Below, piece by piece: positions 32,597-42,160 of a stretch of DNA of 64,000 nucleotides. The DNA comes from an uncultured Spirochaetota bacterium (GTDB lineage Bacteria; Spirochaetota; Spirochaetia; Treponematales; Rectinemataceae), in the NCBI GenBank assembly GCA_903821875.1, contig CAIJMU010000115.1, forward strand, positions 1 to 64,000, given 5' to 3'. A program made the translations under genes and the position numbers. Each line of letters begins with the position of its first letter. The stretch's first letter is position 1. The notes beneath the pieces were generated by a model. That model was not told the origin of the DNA and searched no databases. It worked only from the letters and a program-made list of their open reading frames with translations.

Positions 32597-34422
32597 CTGG
32601 CTCCCTTGACCGGAAAGGGAAAGAAGCCGCCTGGAACCAGATCCCCTCTGAGGACTGCTATGCCCGCGCCGATGGATTCGGGCGAAGTGGAGTACACCGC
32701 CACGGCCGGGAGACCCGGGGGGGCGCGTTCGAGGGGGAGGGGCGACAGGATGGAAAGCACGGCTACCCGCTTATGCCGTTTCAAGGCCAGGAGGGCGTAA
32801 TCCATGCCCGCCTGGCTGGCGACGCAGACGAGGACCGAATCGGCTGAAGCGAGAGCCCCGCCAAAGGCGGCGAGTTCGGAAGGGATGGCAGGGCCTTCGG
32901 TCTTCCATGAATAGCGATAGCTATTCGACGCGGGCCAGGCCGCCGCAGCAGCCGAGGAAAAGGCTCGAAGCGGGGAGGCGACGAGGAGACGGCCCTCCAC
33001 TGCCCAAGGCAGGAGGGCCGGGTCGAGGGCTGTTGCCGAACGCTCCGCCTGCTCCTTGAAAAAAGCCTGGCCTTCGGAATCGGGCACCCGGGAAGCCAGG
33101 ACAGCGGGATCGGGCACGAGGCCACTCCGTCCCCGAGGTGCCAGCCATTGGAGTTTCATGGTCAGGACCCGCGAAGCAGCTTCCTGGACGCGCTGCCTGA
33201 AGGCAGGCTCCTTCCGGTAGGCGGCCAGGAGGCGCGTCCAGGCAGGATCATCGAGGGCAGGGAGCTCGGAGGACACAAGGAGGTCGTTGCCCGCCTCGAG
33301 GGCCCTGCGGCAGTTTGCCCCAAAGTCCCTCCCGAGGGCCTTCATCCGCAGGTCGTCGGTTATGGCGACTCCCCTGAATCCCAGGCGGGTCCTGAGGATG
33401 TCGGTCATGAAATGGTGAGAAAGGCTTGCCGGAAGTCCCGAGGGCTCGATCTTCGGAAAAGAGAGGTGCGCACTCATGATGGCAGGCAGGCCCTCGTCGG
33501 CGAGCACCCGGTAGGGAACAAGCTCACGGTTCCACAGCTCCTCCTCATCGATGTCGATGCGTGGAAGGACACCGTGGGAATCCAGTTCGGTCGCCCCATG
33601 CCCCGGATAATGCTTGGCTGTCGGGATCAGGCCTGCGGCTATGGTACCTGCAGCGTAGGATGCCCCAAGGATGCCTACAGCCTGGGGATCGGATGAAAAG
33701 GCTCTCACGCCGATAAGGGGGCTTTTCGGGGCGGTCCCGAGGTCGATAGTCGGCGCGAAGTTCATGGTGATGCCCATGGCATCGAGTTCGCGGGCTATCC
33801 AGTAACCGCTCCAGTAGGCGTCCGAAGGACGTCCGGAGGCACCGATGGCCATGTTGCCGGGAGTCTCGCTGGTGGCTCCCTTGACGTGGCGGATCACCCC
33901 GCCCTCCTGGTCGGTAGCGACGAGGAGGGGAATGCGGTGGAGGGAACCCAGGGCTGCGGTCTGTACGCTGGCGATCGAGGCCACCAGGCGGGTCGTGTTT
34001 TCGGCGTTCCAGCCGAAGATCTTCACGCCGCCGATGCCCCGTTCAGAGATCCAGCGGTAGAGGGTTGGCGTCGGGCTGTCACCCGGCCAGGTAAGAAGAA
34101 AGACCTGCCCCAGCACCTCCTCGTCGCGCATTGAAGCCAGAAGAGCCTCGACTCGCGCAGAAACGGGACCGGCTGTCCAGAAATCCCCCTGGGCTGCGGT
34201 ACCTGAGGCCAGGGAGTCCAGTGAAGCAAGGGTTCCCCCCTGCATTTCGAGGGGACTCATGCCGCGGAGTGAGACAGGCTCAGATCCTCCGGCCCAGGGG
34301 AGGGGCGGAGGGGAGGATGCCCAGGAAAGAGCGAGAAAGCCGAAGATAAGGAGCCAGGGCAGGCTCTTGAAACTCGGCGCCTGCCAGCTCACTCCGGTCC
34401 CGGGTACCCGGGGAGGCCGCAT
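32593..34422 (-). CDS. secreted GH3 beta-N-acetylhexosaminidase (NagZ-like)
   Basis: 609 residues from an ATG at 34422. An N-terminal hydrophobic segment (SLPWLLIFGFLALSWASS) marks export. GH3 hallmarks are DQEGGVIRHVKG, FAPTIDLG, KHYPGHGATELDSHG (the His-Asp acid/base loop typical of the NagZ subfamily) and VAITDDL with the nucleophile Asp. It is longer than cytoplasmic NagZ (about 340 residues), the extra part being a C-terminal GH3-C-like domain. Likely role: cleaving GlcNAc residues from muropeptides or chitin outside the cytoplasm. It follows trxB by four bases and overlaps the acetyltransferase. Confidence 0.9.
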   Translation of the reverse strand: MRPPRVPGTGVSWQAPSFKSLPWLLIFGFLALSWASSPPPLPWAGGSEPVSLRGMSPLEMQGGTLASLDSLASGTAAQGDFWTAGPVSARVEALLASMRDEEVLGQVFLLTWPGDSPTPTLYRWISERGIGGVKIFGWNAENTTRLVASIASVQTAALGSLHRIPLLVATDQEGGVIRHVKGATSETPGNMAIGASGRPSDAYWSGYWIARELDAMGITMNFAPTIDLGTAPKSPLIGVRAFSSDPQAVGILGASYAAGTIAAGLIPTAKHYPGHGATELDSHGVLPRIDIDEEELWNRELVPYRVLADEGLPAIMSAHLSFPKIEPSGLPASLSHHFMTDILRTRLGFRGVAITDDLRMKALGRDFGANCRRALEAGNDLLVSSELPALDDPAWTRLLAAYRKEPAFRQRVQEAASRVLTMKLQWLAPRGRSGLVPDPAVLASRVPDSEGQAFFKEQAERSATALDPALLPWAVEGRLLVASPLRAFSSAAAAAWPASNSYRYSWKTEGPAIPSELAAFGGALASADSVLVCVASQAGMDYALLALKRHKRVAVLSILSPLPLERAPPGLPAVAVYSTSPESIGAGIAVLRGDLVPGGFFPFPVKGAR

Positions 34423-34426
34423 CGGC

Positions 34427-35377
34427 TCAGGAACCCTGTGGAGCGGAGGCCTGGCCTGCCTTGACCCCGTCGATGTGCAGCGCTGCACAATGGGCGGCGA
34501 CAGCACCGTCGGAGCAGGCAGTGACGATCTGCCTGAAGGGACTGACGCGGACATCGCCGGCGGCGAAGAGTCCCGTAACGCTCGTCTCCATCCGCTCGTC
34601 GGTGAGGATGGAACCGGCCTCGTCCCGGGTTGCGCTGCCGGCGAGGGAGCTTTTGGGGTCGGATCCGATGAATACAAAGACAGCGTCGACAGCCTCGTCA
34701 TAAAGGCCCTTTCCGCCGAGCTCCTCGAGAACGACGGCCTCGACTTTCTTGCTTCCCTTGATCTCCCGCACGACCGTATTGAGTCTGATCTCGATGCGGG
34801 GATTGTTCAGAATCCTGTCGACAAGGGATTTCTGGGCGCGGAAGGCCTCGCGCCGATGCGTGAGTATCACCCTGTCGCTGAGCTTGGAAAGGAACATCGC
34901 CTCATCGCAGGCAGCGTCACCCCCTCCGACCACGAGCATCCGCTTTCCCTTGAAAAAGGGGCCGTCGCAGGTCGCGCAATAGGATACGCCCCTGCCCTGG
35001 AACTCCTCTTCGCCGGGAACGCCGATGTGGCGATGGACTGCGCCCGTGGCGAGGATGACCGCGAGGGCTTCGATCCGGCCCTCGGTAGTCTCGAGAATAA
35101 AGCGGTCGCCAGACTTCGAGACCGAGGTGACGGAGGCACTCAGGATCTCGGCCCCGAAGGCCTCTGCCTGGGCGCGGAGTCGCTCGGAGAAATCGTAGCC
35201 ATTGATCGGCTCGAGGATGCCAGGGTAGTTTTCCAGCCCATCGATGAGGAGGGCCTGCCCCCCGGGGGCCATCTCCTCGATGAGGAGGGTGTCGAGGTTG
35301 GCCCGGGCCCCGTATTGGGCTGCAGAAAGGCCTGCCGCACCTCCGCCGATGATGACAAGATCGCGTTCCTGCTTCAT
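34427..35377 (-). CDS. trxB: thioredoxin-disulfide reductase
   Basis: 316 residues from an ATG at 35377 with GGGAG six bases upstream. FAD-binding GGGAAGLSAAQYGARA near the start, redox-active CATC in VSYCATCDG, NADPH-binding VVGGGDAACDEA, and the C-terminal FAD motif GLFAAGDVRVSPFRQIVTACSDGA. It reduces thioredoxin with NADPH in the cytoplasm. It is the first gene of a trxB-GH3-acetyltransferase run and is divergent from the transglutaminase-like gene. Confidence 0.96.
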   Translation of the reverse strand: MKQERDLVIIGGGAAGLSAAQYGARANLDTLLIEEMAPGGQALLIDGLENYPGILEPINGYDFSERLRAQAEAFGAEILSASVTSVSKSGDRFILETTEGRIEALAVILATGAVHRHIGVPGEEEFQGRGVSYCATCDGPFFKGKRMLVVGGGDAACDEAMFLSKLSDRVILTHRREAFRAQKSLVDRILNNPRIEIRLNTVVREIKGSKKVEAVVLEELGGKGLYDEAVDAVFVFIGSDPKSSLAGSATRDEAGSILTDERMETSVTGLFAAGDVRVSPFRQIVTACSDGAVAAHCAALHIDGVKAGQASAPQGS

Positions 35378-35504
35378 GCTGTTCTCCCGGTATGCCTGTT
35401 TCCAGCGATACAATGCAAGCCGACACGGGTCAGCTTGGAATGGGCCGGTAGCACCTGGGCTTCGGCACGAGGCCCTTCTGCCGGGGAAAGGATACGGACA
35501 ACGC

Positions 35505-36884
35505 GTGACTACGACAAGCCATGCCAAGGGAAGGACCCGCGGGAGGACCCGCCCCGCGAGCCATCACCCCGACTTCCGCATGTTCCTGGCCCTCCTTCTA
35601 TCCTTCACTGTGCTTTACGGCCGCCTCATCGCAGCCGAGGCCCAGACCTACCCCGGCATCCTCCCCGAAGCCGATCCCTTCCTTGCATCGCTCGGGGCGG
35701 CAACTGCGGCCGCTGGACCCGGAGCTGTTCCCAGCCTGGAGGATCTGATCGAAGCAGAGCTGCGGGCCTCGGGCGTCGCAGCCCCGGACCTGGCTCCTAG
35801 GCACGCTGCGGTCGCGGGGATCCTCGATTCGATGGCAGCCGCCTCCAGGGAGGGCAATCTGGTAACCAGGGCCGAGGAGGCTCTTGAATGGCTCCACAGC
35901 AAGAAGATCCTCGGAATGTACTCCGAACGCGCAAGCACCCTCGTCGACATCCTCGACGGGAGGCGTTTCAATTGTGTCTCCTCCGCTGCCCTCTACCTCC
36001 TGGCCATGCGGAGGCTCGGCATAGCCTGCGAGGGGGTCCAGACTCCTGACCATGCCTTCTGTGTCGTGCGCATCGAGGGGAAGGCCATCGATGTCGAGAC
36101 GACGAACCGCTACGGCTTCGACCCCGGAACGCGGCGTGAGTTCACCGATTCCTTCGGCAAGGCCACCGGCTACAACTACGTGCCTCCCGGAGCCTACTCG
36201 AAGCGGGTGCCGATCCCTCCCCTCGCCCTCGTCGCCCTCATCCTGTCCAACCGCTCCTCGATGTACGAAGAACTCCACCGCTACCAGGATTCGCTGGCCC
36301 TCGCTGTGTCCTACGCTGCGCTGGTACCCGGACCGGCGGGCCTCGCTTTTGTGGTGGGAAGGATCAACAACCGCGCCTCGGAGCTGTCGCAGGAGGGCAA
36401 ATGGGCCGAGATGCGCGAACTGGCCCTCGCAGCCCGCGACCGCTACGGAAACCTGCCCGAACTCTCAAAGCTGGCCGCAGCAGCCCAGGACGGCTACCTC
36501 TCCTCGATCATCGACACAAAGCCCCTGCCCGAGGCTGTGAGGCTCGTGCTCGGGGCAGCCGCTGCCGGGGACATCACGAAGGCGCGGCGGAACGAGTTCC
36601 TCGTCTACCTTTACGGCAACGAGGCCAACCGGATCGGGGGCCGCGGAGACTGGCTGGCTGCAGCTGCCCTTGCCGAGACAGGCAGCGCCCTCATCGGTCC
36701 TGGCTCGCGGCTTTCCCAGGCTGCGACGAATTACTATCACAATTATGCAGCCGGCGTGCACAACCGCTTCGCCGAACTCTACAACGCTGGCAAACGGAGC
36801 CAGGCGAGGGCCGCACTCGAGGAGGGCCTGCGGGCCTTGCCCGGCGATCCCCTCCTCATGGAGGACCTCTCCGCGCTAAAATAG
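35505..36884 (+). CDS. exported transglutaminase-like protein with helical repeats
   Basis: 459 residues if the GTG at 35505 is used. That start gives an Arg/Lys-rich region before the hydrophobic core MFLALLLSFTVLYG; the ATG at 35580 is the alternative and lacks a ribosome site. A transglutaminase-like core lies near residues 145-200, with Cys in FNCVSSAALYLL, His in TPDHAFCVVRI and Asp in KAIDVETTN, so a complete Cys-His-Asp triad is possible. The C-terminal 220 residues are TPR-like helices. Probable periplasmic protease, amidase or cross-linker; substrate unknown. Confidence 0.75.
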   Translation: MTTTSHAKGRTRGRTRPASHHPDFRMFLALLLSFTVLYGRLIAAEAQTYPGILPEADPFLASLGAATAAAGPGAVPSLEDLIEAELRASGVAAPDLAPRHAAVAGILDSMAAASREGNLVTRAEEALEWLHSKKILGMYSERASTLVDILDGRRFNCVSSAALYLLAMRRLGIACEGVQTPDHAFCVVRIEGKAIDVETTNRYGFDPGTRREFTDSFGKATGYNYVPPGAYSKRVPIPPLALVALILSNRSSMYEELHRYQDSLALAVSYAALVPGPAGLAFVVGRINNRASELSQEGKWAEMRELALAARDRYGNLPELSKLAAAAQDGYLSSIIDTKPLPEAVRLVLGAAAAGDITKARRNEFLVYLYGNEANRIGGRGDWLAAAALAETGSALIGPGSRLSQAATNYYHNYAAGVHNRFAELYNAGKRSQARAALEEGLRALPGDPLLMEDLSALK

Positions 36885-36950
36885 CGCTGCGGGGGTGAGG
36901 GGCCGCGCCACCGGGACTGCCCTGCCAGCGCCGCAGCAGCTTTCCGGGCC

Positions 36951-36980
36951 TTTGCGTCGATTCCTTCCTTCGCCTATACT
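36951..36980 (+). promoter_or_regulatory. promoter for phosphofructokinase
   Basis: TTTGCG (36951-36956), 18 bases, TATACT (36975-36980), 36 bases before the ATG at 37017, which has an AGGAG ribosome site. Confidence 0.5.
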
Positions 36981-37016
36981 TCCAGAGAAAACAAGAGCCA
37001 GAGCAGGAGCTATCGC

Positions 37017-38342
37017 ATGACTACAAGACCCGAGTTCAAGGTCCTATCCCTCGGGGAGCCGAGAATAACAAGTCCCATAGAACTCTCCTCGATCAAGGGA
37101 GACTCCCTCGCCAATTACGAGGACGATACGATGCTGGTCCGCCACGAGGTCGATATCGAGGCGAACGGAGCCTGCGCCGACGCAGGCGATTCCCTCTTCG
37201 AACGGGCCGGCCCTCGCAGGATGATCTACTTCAATCCAAGCCACGTCCATGCAGGTATCGTCACCTGCGGTGGCCTCTGTCCGGGCCTCAACGACGTCAT
37301 CCGTGCTGCCACCCGGTGCCTCTGGTACCGCTATGGCGTGCGGAGGATCACCGGCATCCGCTACGGCTACCGGGGCTTCCTCCCCGACTGGAACCTGGAC
37401 GTCATGCCACTCGGCCCCGAGGTCGTGGACGACATCCATATGCTCGGCGGCACCCTCCTCGGATCCTCCCGGGGCGGGGGTGAACGCACATCGGACATCG
37501 TAGACGCGATCGAGCGCCTCAACCTCAACATCGTATTCACCATCGGTGGCGACGGGACCCAGAAGGGCGCGCTCCAGATCTACAAGGAGATCGAACAGCG
37601 CAAGCTCAAGGTCTCCGTTGTCGGCATTCCCAAGACCATCGACAATGACCTCCTCTGGCTCGACCGTTCCTTCGGTTTCGAGACCGCAGTCGCCCGCGCC
37701 GCGGACGCCGTGAACTGCGCCCACGCCGAGGCAGACTCCTACATGAACGGCATCGGCCTCGTGAAGCTGATGGGCCGGGACTCGGGCTTTATCGCGGTAC
37801 ACACTGCCCTCGCGGCCCACTGTGCCAACTTCGTGCTCATCCCCGAGGTTCCCTTCGACCTCGAGGGTCCCGAGGGCTTCATGACCAAGCTCGAGGAGCG
37901 CATCAAGAGCAGGAACCACGCGGTGATCATCGCCGCCGAGGGTGCGGGCCAGGAGCACCTGGCCGCCATTGCAGGCACCGACCCCTCGGGGAACCGCAAG
38001 TATGGAGACATCGGCATCTTCCTGAAGGAACGGATCGAGGCCCACTTCAGGGAACGCAAGATCGACATAAGCCTCAAGTACATCGATCCGAGCTATATGG
38101 TCAGGTCAGCGCCGGCCAATCCCGTCGACTCGGTCTACTGCGAGCGGCTCGGTGGCAACGCCGTCCACGCGGCGATGTCGGGAAGGACAGCCCTCATCGT
38201 CGGCATGGTGAACAGCCGCTTTGTCCACATCCCCATGGAGGTCGCCGTCGCCAGCCGCTCCAGGGTCGATCCCGAGGGCGAACTCTGGCGCGACACTGTC
38301 GAATCGACCCACCAGCCCTTCTCGATGAAAAACAGGCTGTGA
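37017..38342 (+). CDS. pfkA: 6-phosphofructokinase, spirochaete/kinetoplastid-type long clade
   Basis: 441 residues. An N-terminal extension of about 75 residues precedes the PFK core: [28 protein letters not shown] (about residue 178) and [11 protein letters not shown]. The residue after GGD is Gly, as in ATP-using enzymes; pyrophosphate-using enzymes have Asp there. The Lys in PKTIDND also occurs in the ATP-dependent clade X enzymes. ATP is therefore the likelier phosphoryl donor, but assay is needed. It commits fructose 6-phosphate to glycolysis. The next gene follows after four bases. Confidence 0.9.
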   Translation: MTTRPEFKVLSLGEPRITSPIELSSIKGDSLANYEDDTMLVRHEVDIEANGACADAGDSLFERAGPRRMIYFNPSHVHAGIVTCGGLCPGLNDVIRAATRCLWYRYGVRRITGIRYGYRGFLPDWNLDVMPLGPEVVDDIHMLGGTLLGSSRGGGERTSDIVDAIERLNLNIVFTIGGDGTQKGALQIYKEIEQRKLKVSVVGIPKTIDNDLLWLDRSFGFETAVARAADAVNCAHAEADSYMNGIGLVKLMGRDSGFIAVHTALAAHCANFVLIPEVPFDLEGPEGFMTKLEERIKSRNHAVIIAAEGAGQEHLAAIAGTDPSGNRKYGDIGIFLKERIEAHFRERKIDISLKYIDPSYMVRSAPANPVDSVYCERLGGNAVHAAMSGRTALIVGMVNSRFVHIPMEVAVASRSRVDPEGELWRDTVESTHQPFSMKNRL

Positions 38343-38346
38343 TCCG

Positions 38347-39624
38347 ATGGCACGACAGAAAAAAGTCCTCATAATTGACGAATCTGAGCTGTTCCGGAGC
38401 TACCTGAAGGAGCGCCTGTCGGAATACTTCACCATCGAAGTCTCGGTCCATGGACTCGACGGCATCTCGAAGCTCCGTACCTTCCTCCCCGACCTCGTCA
38501 TCATGGACCACAACCTCACGCGGAAATCCTGCAAGGAGATCCTCGAAGACAAGAGCCGCAACCCCAACATCGCCGAGATCCCCGTGATCCTCACCGCCCA
38601 GAAGATCGACCGCAACCGTCTCCTTGAGCTCGTCCAGTTCCGCATCAGCAAGATCCTGATGAAGCCCCTCATGATCGACACCCTCTTCGACGCGCTCAAT
38701 GAGATCATGGGAATGAAGCTCCGCGTCGACGAGACACCCTGCATCATCGAAGCCCACGTCAACGACAACATCGTCTTCATCGAGGTCGCCCGGGGCATCA
38801 ACCGCGAGAAGGCAGACCTCCTCCACTTCAAGGTAGCCGAGCTCCTGGGCCTCTACCAGATATCCAATCCGCGCATCCTGATGATGCTCTCGGACATCGA
38901 GCTCAGCTTCATCGACGGATCCAACCTCGAGATCCTCCTCCGCGTCCTTCTTGCCCACACCAAGGGCAAGGCAAAACATATCAAGATACTGACGATCTCC
39001 AGCTTCATGCGGGAGTTCGTCTCGGGACGCCAGGAGTTCAGGGAGATCGAGGTCGTCTCGAACCTCCAGAACGCCATGGACGGACTCCTGGTCGACTATG
39101 ATCCCGAGGGCGAGCACAAGGAGCGCGCCGAGATGATCTCGGAGCGCATACTGGACATGCAGGGAACCTCGAACGGGGCCGAGAGCTTCGAGATGCGCTT
39201 CCAGACCGAGTCGCAGCAGCCGGTGGTCGTCGATGCCGCAATGAAGGACTCGGGTGCTGCCCTCTCGATCGCGGTGGTCGACGACGACTTCATCATACAG
39301 GAACTCGTCAAGACCACCTTCACGACCATCGACGCGGAGGTGAGCGCCTTCTCCGACGGGCGAGAGTTCCTGGCCAACGCGCGCGCAAAGAGCTGGGACC
39401 TGGTCTTCCTTGATCTCCTCATGCCGGGGGTCGGTGGCTTCGAGGTGCTCAAGCGGCTCCGTACCGAGGAAATAGACATACCCGTGATAATCCTTTCGGC
39501 GGTCACGCATCGGGAAGCTGTGGTCAAGGCCGTGGAGGCGGGGGTAAAGAGCTACCTGATCAAGCCCCTGAAGCCCGACCAGATCCTCAAGAAGACGCTT
39601 GAGATCCTCAAGGCAAACTTCTAG
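38347..39624 (+). CDS. double-receiver response regulator with a central STAS-like domain
   Basis: 425 residues. The first receiver (residues 1-125) has phospho-Asp D54 in VIMDHNL and Lys in ILMKPL. A central region of about 140 residues (CIIEAHVNDNIVFIEVARGI to NLQNAMDGLL) has an alternating strand/helix pattern reminiscent of STAS domains. The second receiver (about residues 300-425) has phospho-Asp in LVFLDLLMPGVGG and Lys in YLIKPLKP. There is no output DNA-binding or enzyme domain, so it probably works through protein-protein contacts or as a phosphorelay branch with the hybrid kinase 11 bases downstream. Confidence 0.85.
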   Translation: MARQKKVLIIDESELFRSYLKERLSEYFTIEVSVHGLDGISKLRTFLPDLVIMDHNLTRKSCKEILEDKSRNPNIAEIPVILTAQKIDRNRLLELVQFRISKILMKPLMIDTLFDALNEIMGMKLRVDETPCIIEAHVNDNIVFIEVARGINREKADLLHFKVAELLGLYQISNPRILMMLSDIELSFIDGSNLEILLRVLLAHTKGKAKHIKILTISSFMREFVSGRQEFREIEVVSNLQNAMDGLLVDYDPEGEHKERAEMISERILDMQGTSNGAESFEMRFQTESQQPVVVDAAMKDSGAALSIAVVDDDFIIQELVKTTFTTIDAEVSAFSDGREFLANARAKSWDLVFLDLLMPGVGGFEVLKRLRTEEIDIPVIILSAVTHREAVVKAVEAGVKSYLIKPLKPDQILKKTLEILKANF

Positions 39625-39635
39625 GAGGGGGTGGC

Positions 39636-42128
39636 ATGGCGACACCTGAGGCCCTGTGGAGATCCTCCTTCGAACAGTCGGCCACGCCCTTGGCCGCGGT
39701 TGATACCCGCGGTACCCTGGCGGCCTGGAACAATGCCTTCGCGAAGCTTTTCCATTCCATAGCCAGCAGCCCTCCCGAAAGCTTTTCCGACTCCCTCTTC
39801 GAGCTGATCCGGCAGCGCGAAGGGATCAATTTCGACTATTACGCGGCCCAGATCCTCCTCGGTGGCATGGGACAGGCCGATGTCGAGACACCGGTCAGGA
39901 CCCGTGACGGGCAGAAGCGCTGGCAACGCATCTCGCTCTCGCTTCTTGAGCCAGGCAACCCAGCCCAGAAATCGGCCAACGCGGGCAACAACGGAGAGCG
40001 CTATATCCTCTGCAGCTTCGAGGATGTCACAGACCGCACCCTGCGCGAGCGCAGCCTCCGGGAAGCGAAGGAGGAAGCGGAGAAGGCCACGCACACAAAG
40101 AGCCAGTTCCTGGCCAACATGAGCCACGAGATCCGCACACCCATCCAGACGATACTCGGCGTGGTGGAACTCCTGGGTGAGACCAGGCTCGATGGCGAGC
40201 AGTCGGAATACGCGACGCAGGTGCGCTTTTCAGCCGAGGTCCTCCTGGGCCTCATCAATGACATCCTCGATTTCTCCAAGATCGAAGCGGGCAAGCTCAA
40301 CCTCGAGACGACCGACTATGACATCCTGGCCACCGCCTACCAGTCGGCTGACCTCCTGGTCATGGACGCGCACAGGAAGGGACTCGAGGTAGTCGTGGAC
40401 CTCGGCGAGAGCATCCCCGCAGTCGTGCGCGGCGATCCCACGAGGGTCCGTCAGATCATAGTGAACCTCCTCAAGAACGCGATCAAGTTCACCGACGAGG
40501 GAGGGGTTTCCCTTGTCGCGCGCCTCCGCCGCGACGGCACGCATGACCGGATACGCTTCGAGATCAGGGACTCAGGCGTCGGCATACCCGACGACATGCG
40601 CGACCGCTTGTTCACGCCCTTCTTCCAGGTGGACTTCGCTGCGGCGAGGAAGACGGGAGGCACGGGCCTCGGCCTCGCGATCTCCCGGCACCTGGTCGAG
40701 ATGATGTCGGGCAGCATCGGTGTCTCGGTCAACAGCCCCCGGGGTTCGGTCTTCTGGTTCGAGATCCCCCTGGTCGTACCCGAGTACACGGCGCGTGCCA
40801 CCGAGTTCGACATCCCCTCCGGTGGACGCCGCGTCCTGGTAGTGGACGACAGCAGCGAAGCACGGGCCTTCGCCGTACGTGTAGCCGCCAGGGCGGGACA
40901 CCAGGTGGTCGAGGCAGCCTCCGGCGACGAGGCCCTGGTAGTGCTCCGCGAAGCTGCGGGCTATGCCAATCCCTTCGACATCTGCCTGATCGACCAGAAC
41001 ATGCCGCGGATGGACGGCTGGCGGCTGGCCAGCGAGATCACCCAGGACGCGGCCATCAATGGCCTGCGCCTCGTGCTCATGGTGCCCGAGGGCAGCATGG
41101 GAGCGGACGCGAAGATGAAGCTGCTCCGCTGGTTTGACGACTACCTCGCCAAGCCCCTCCGCCCGAGCTTTCTCATCAAGACCCTGGCTGCGACCGATAC
41201 CGTCAAGGACGCTCCGGCGACCGGGATAAAGCAGAGGGCCGGTGTCGAGGAAAGCGACCTCCGCTTCGACGCCGACGTGCTCATCGCCGAGGACCACGAA
41301 GTCAACCGCGAGCTCTTCACCGTCATACTGGACAAGCTTGGCTGCCGCGTCACACCGGCCCGCGACGGACAGGAGGCGGTCGAGATCGCCGCCACCGGCA
41401 AGCCCGGGGGCGGCCCCTTTGACATAATACTGATGGACATCTTCATGCCTCGGATGAACGGCTACGAGGCATCCCGCGCCATCAGGGAGGCCGGGTACCG
41501 CGGACCCCTCGTCGCGGTGACTGCCTCGGCCCTGAAGGGCGAGCGCGAGAAATGCGTGGAGGCCGGGATGAACGACATCCTGGTCAAGCCCTTCCGCAAG
41601 AAGGATCTCGCCGGCGTGCTTTCAGCCTGGCTGCCAAAAACGGGGAGCGAAGGACCGGAAAATCCCACACTGCGGCCCCAGTCTCAGCAGCTACAATCCG
41701 GGGACCTGCCGGAAGAACCCCTTGAACTCCTCGAGGCGCTTGAGGTCCCGAAGGCCGCCCCGCTACGCGATGTGGAACCCCATGACATCCTCGACCTGGC
41801 CAGCGTGATAAATACCTTCCTCGGGCAGAAAAGCACCGTGATGAGCCTCCTTGAGCGCTTCAGGGACAAGGCCCGGGGCCAGCTCGTCGAGCTCGAGTCC
41901 CTCCTTGTGGCTTCAGACTACCCGCGATTCAGGGAAGTGGCGCATTCCATCAAGGGAGCTGCCTGGAACCTCTCCGCCAGGCGCCTCGGCGATTCTGCCC
42001 GGGATGCCGAAAACGCGGGCCGCAACGGGGAGGCAGCCGCCGCGCAGAGCTCGCTGGCCCAGCTCAAGACCACCTTCGCCGAGTTCGACGCAATCGTGAC
42101 GACAATCCTCAAGACCGACCCGGGCTGA
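39636..42128 (+). CDS. soluble hybrid histidine kinase (PAS-HisKA-HATPase-REC-REC-HPt)
   Basis: 830 residues, ATG preceded by GGAGG. Order: PAS (about 10-130), HisKA with NMSHEIRTP (H164), HATPase with NLLKNAIKFTDEGG, DSGVGIP and GGTGLGLAIS, a first receiver (RVLVVDDSSEA; phospho-Asp in CLIDQNMPRMDG), a second receiver (DVLIAEDHEVNRE; ILMDIFMPRMNG; ILVKPF), and a C-terminal HPt (AHSIKGAAWNLSARRL). No membrane segment is seen, so it senses a cytoplasmic cue through PAS. It forms a complete internal phosphorelay and probably acts with the preceding double-receiver protein. Confidence 0.94.
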   Translation: MATPEALWRSSFEQSATPLAAVDTRGTLAAWNNAFAKLFHSIASSPPESFSDSLFELIRQREGINFDYYAAQILLGGMGQADVETPVRTRDGQKRWQRISLSLLEPGNPAQKSANAGNNGERYILCSFEDVTDRTLRERSLREAKEEAEKATHTKSQFLANMSHEIRTPIQTILGVVELLGETRLDGEQSEYATQVRFSAEVLLGLINDILDFSKIEAGKLNLETTDYDILATAYQSADLLVMDAHRKGLEVVVDLGESIPAVVRGDPTRVRQIIVNLLKNAIKFTDEGGVSLVARLRRDGTHDRIRFEIRDSGVGIPDDMRDRLFTPFFQVDFAAARKTGGTGLGLAISRHLVEMMSGSIGVSVNSPRGSVFWFEIPLVVPEYTARATEFDIPSGGRRVLVVDDSSEARAFAVRVAARAGHQVVEAASGDEALVVLREAAGYANPFDICLIDQNMPRMDGWRLASEITQDAAINGLRLVLMVPEGSMGADAKMKLLRWFDDYLAKPLRPSFLIKTLAATDTVKDAPATGIKQRAGVEESDLRFDADVLIAEDHEVNRELFTVILDKLGCRVTPARDGQEAVEIAATGKPGGGPFDIILMDIFMPRMNGYEASRAIREAGYRGPLVAVTASALKGEREKCVEAGMNDILVKPFRKKDLAGVLSAWLPKTGSEGPENPTLRPQSQQLQSGDLPEEPLELLEALEVPKAAPLRDVEPHDILDLASVINTFLGQKSTVMSLLERFRDKARGQLVELESLLVASDYPRFREVAHSIKGAAWNLSARRLGDSARDAENAGRNGEAAAAQSSLAQLKTTFAEFDAIVTTILKTDPG

Positions 42129-42160
42129 CACCAGGGGACCCGAAAGGCTATCTTCCCGGC

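Noticed and set aside
38194-39645. 483-codon open frame on the minus strand
   Set aside because: Antisense to the double-receiver regulator, which has complete receiver signatures.
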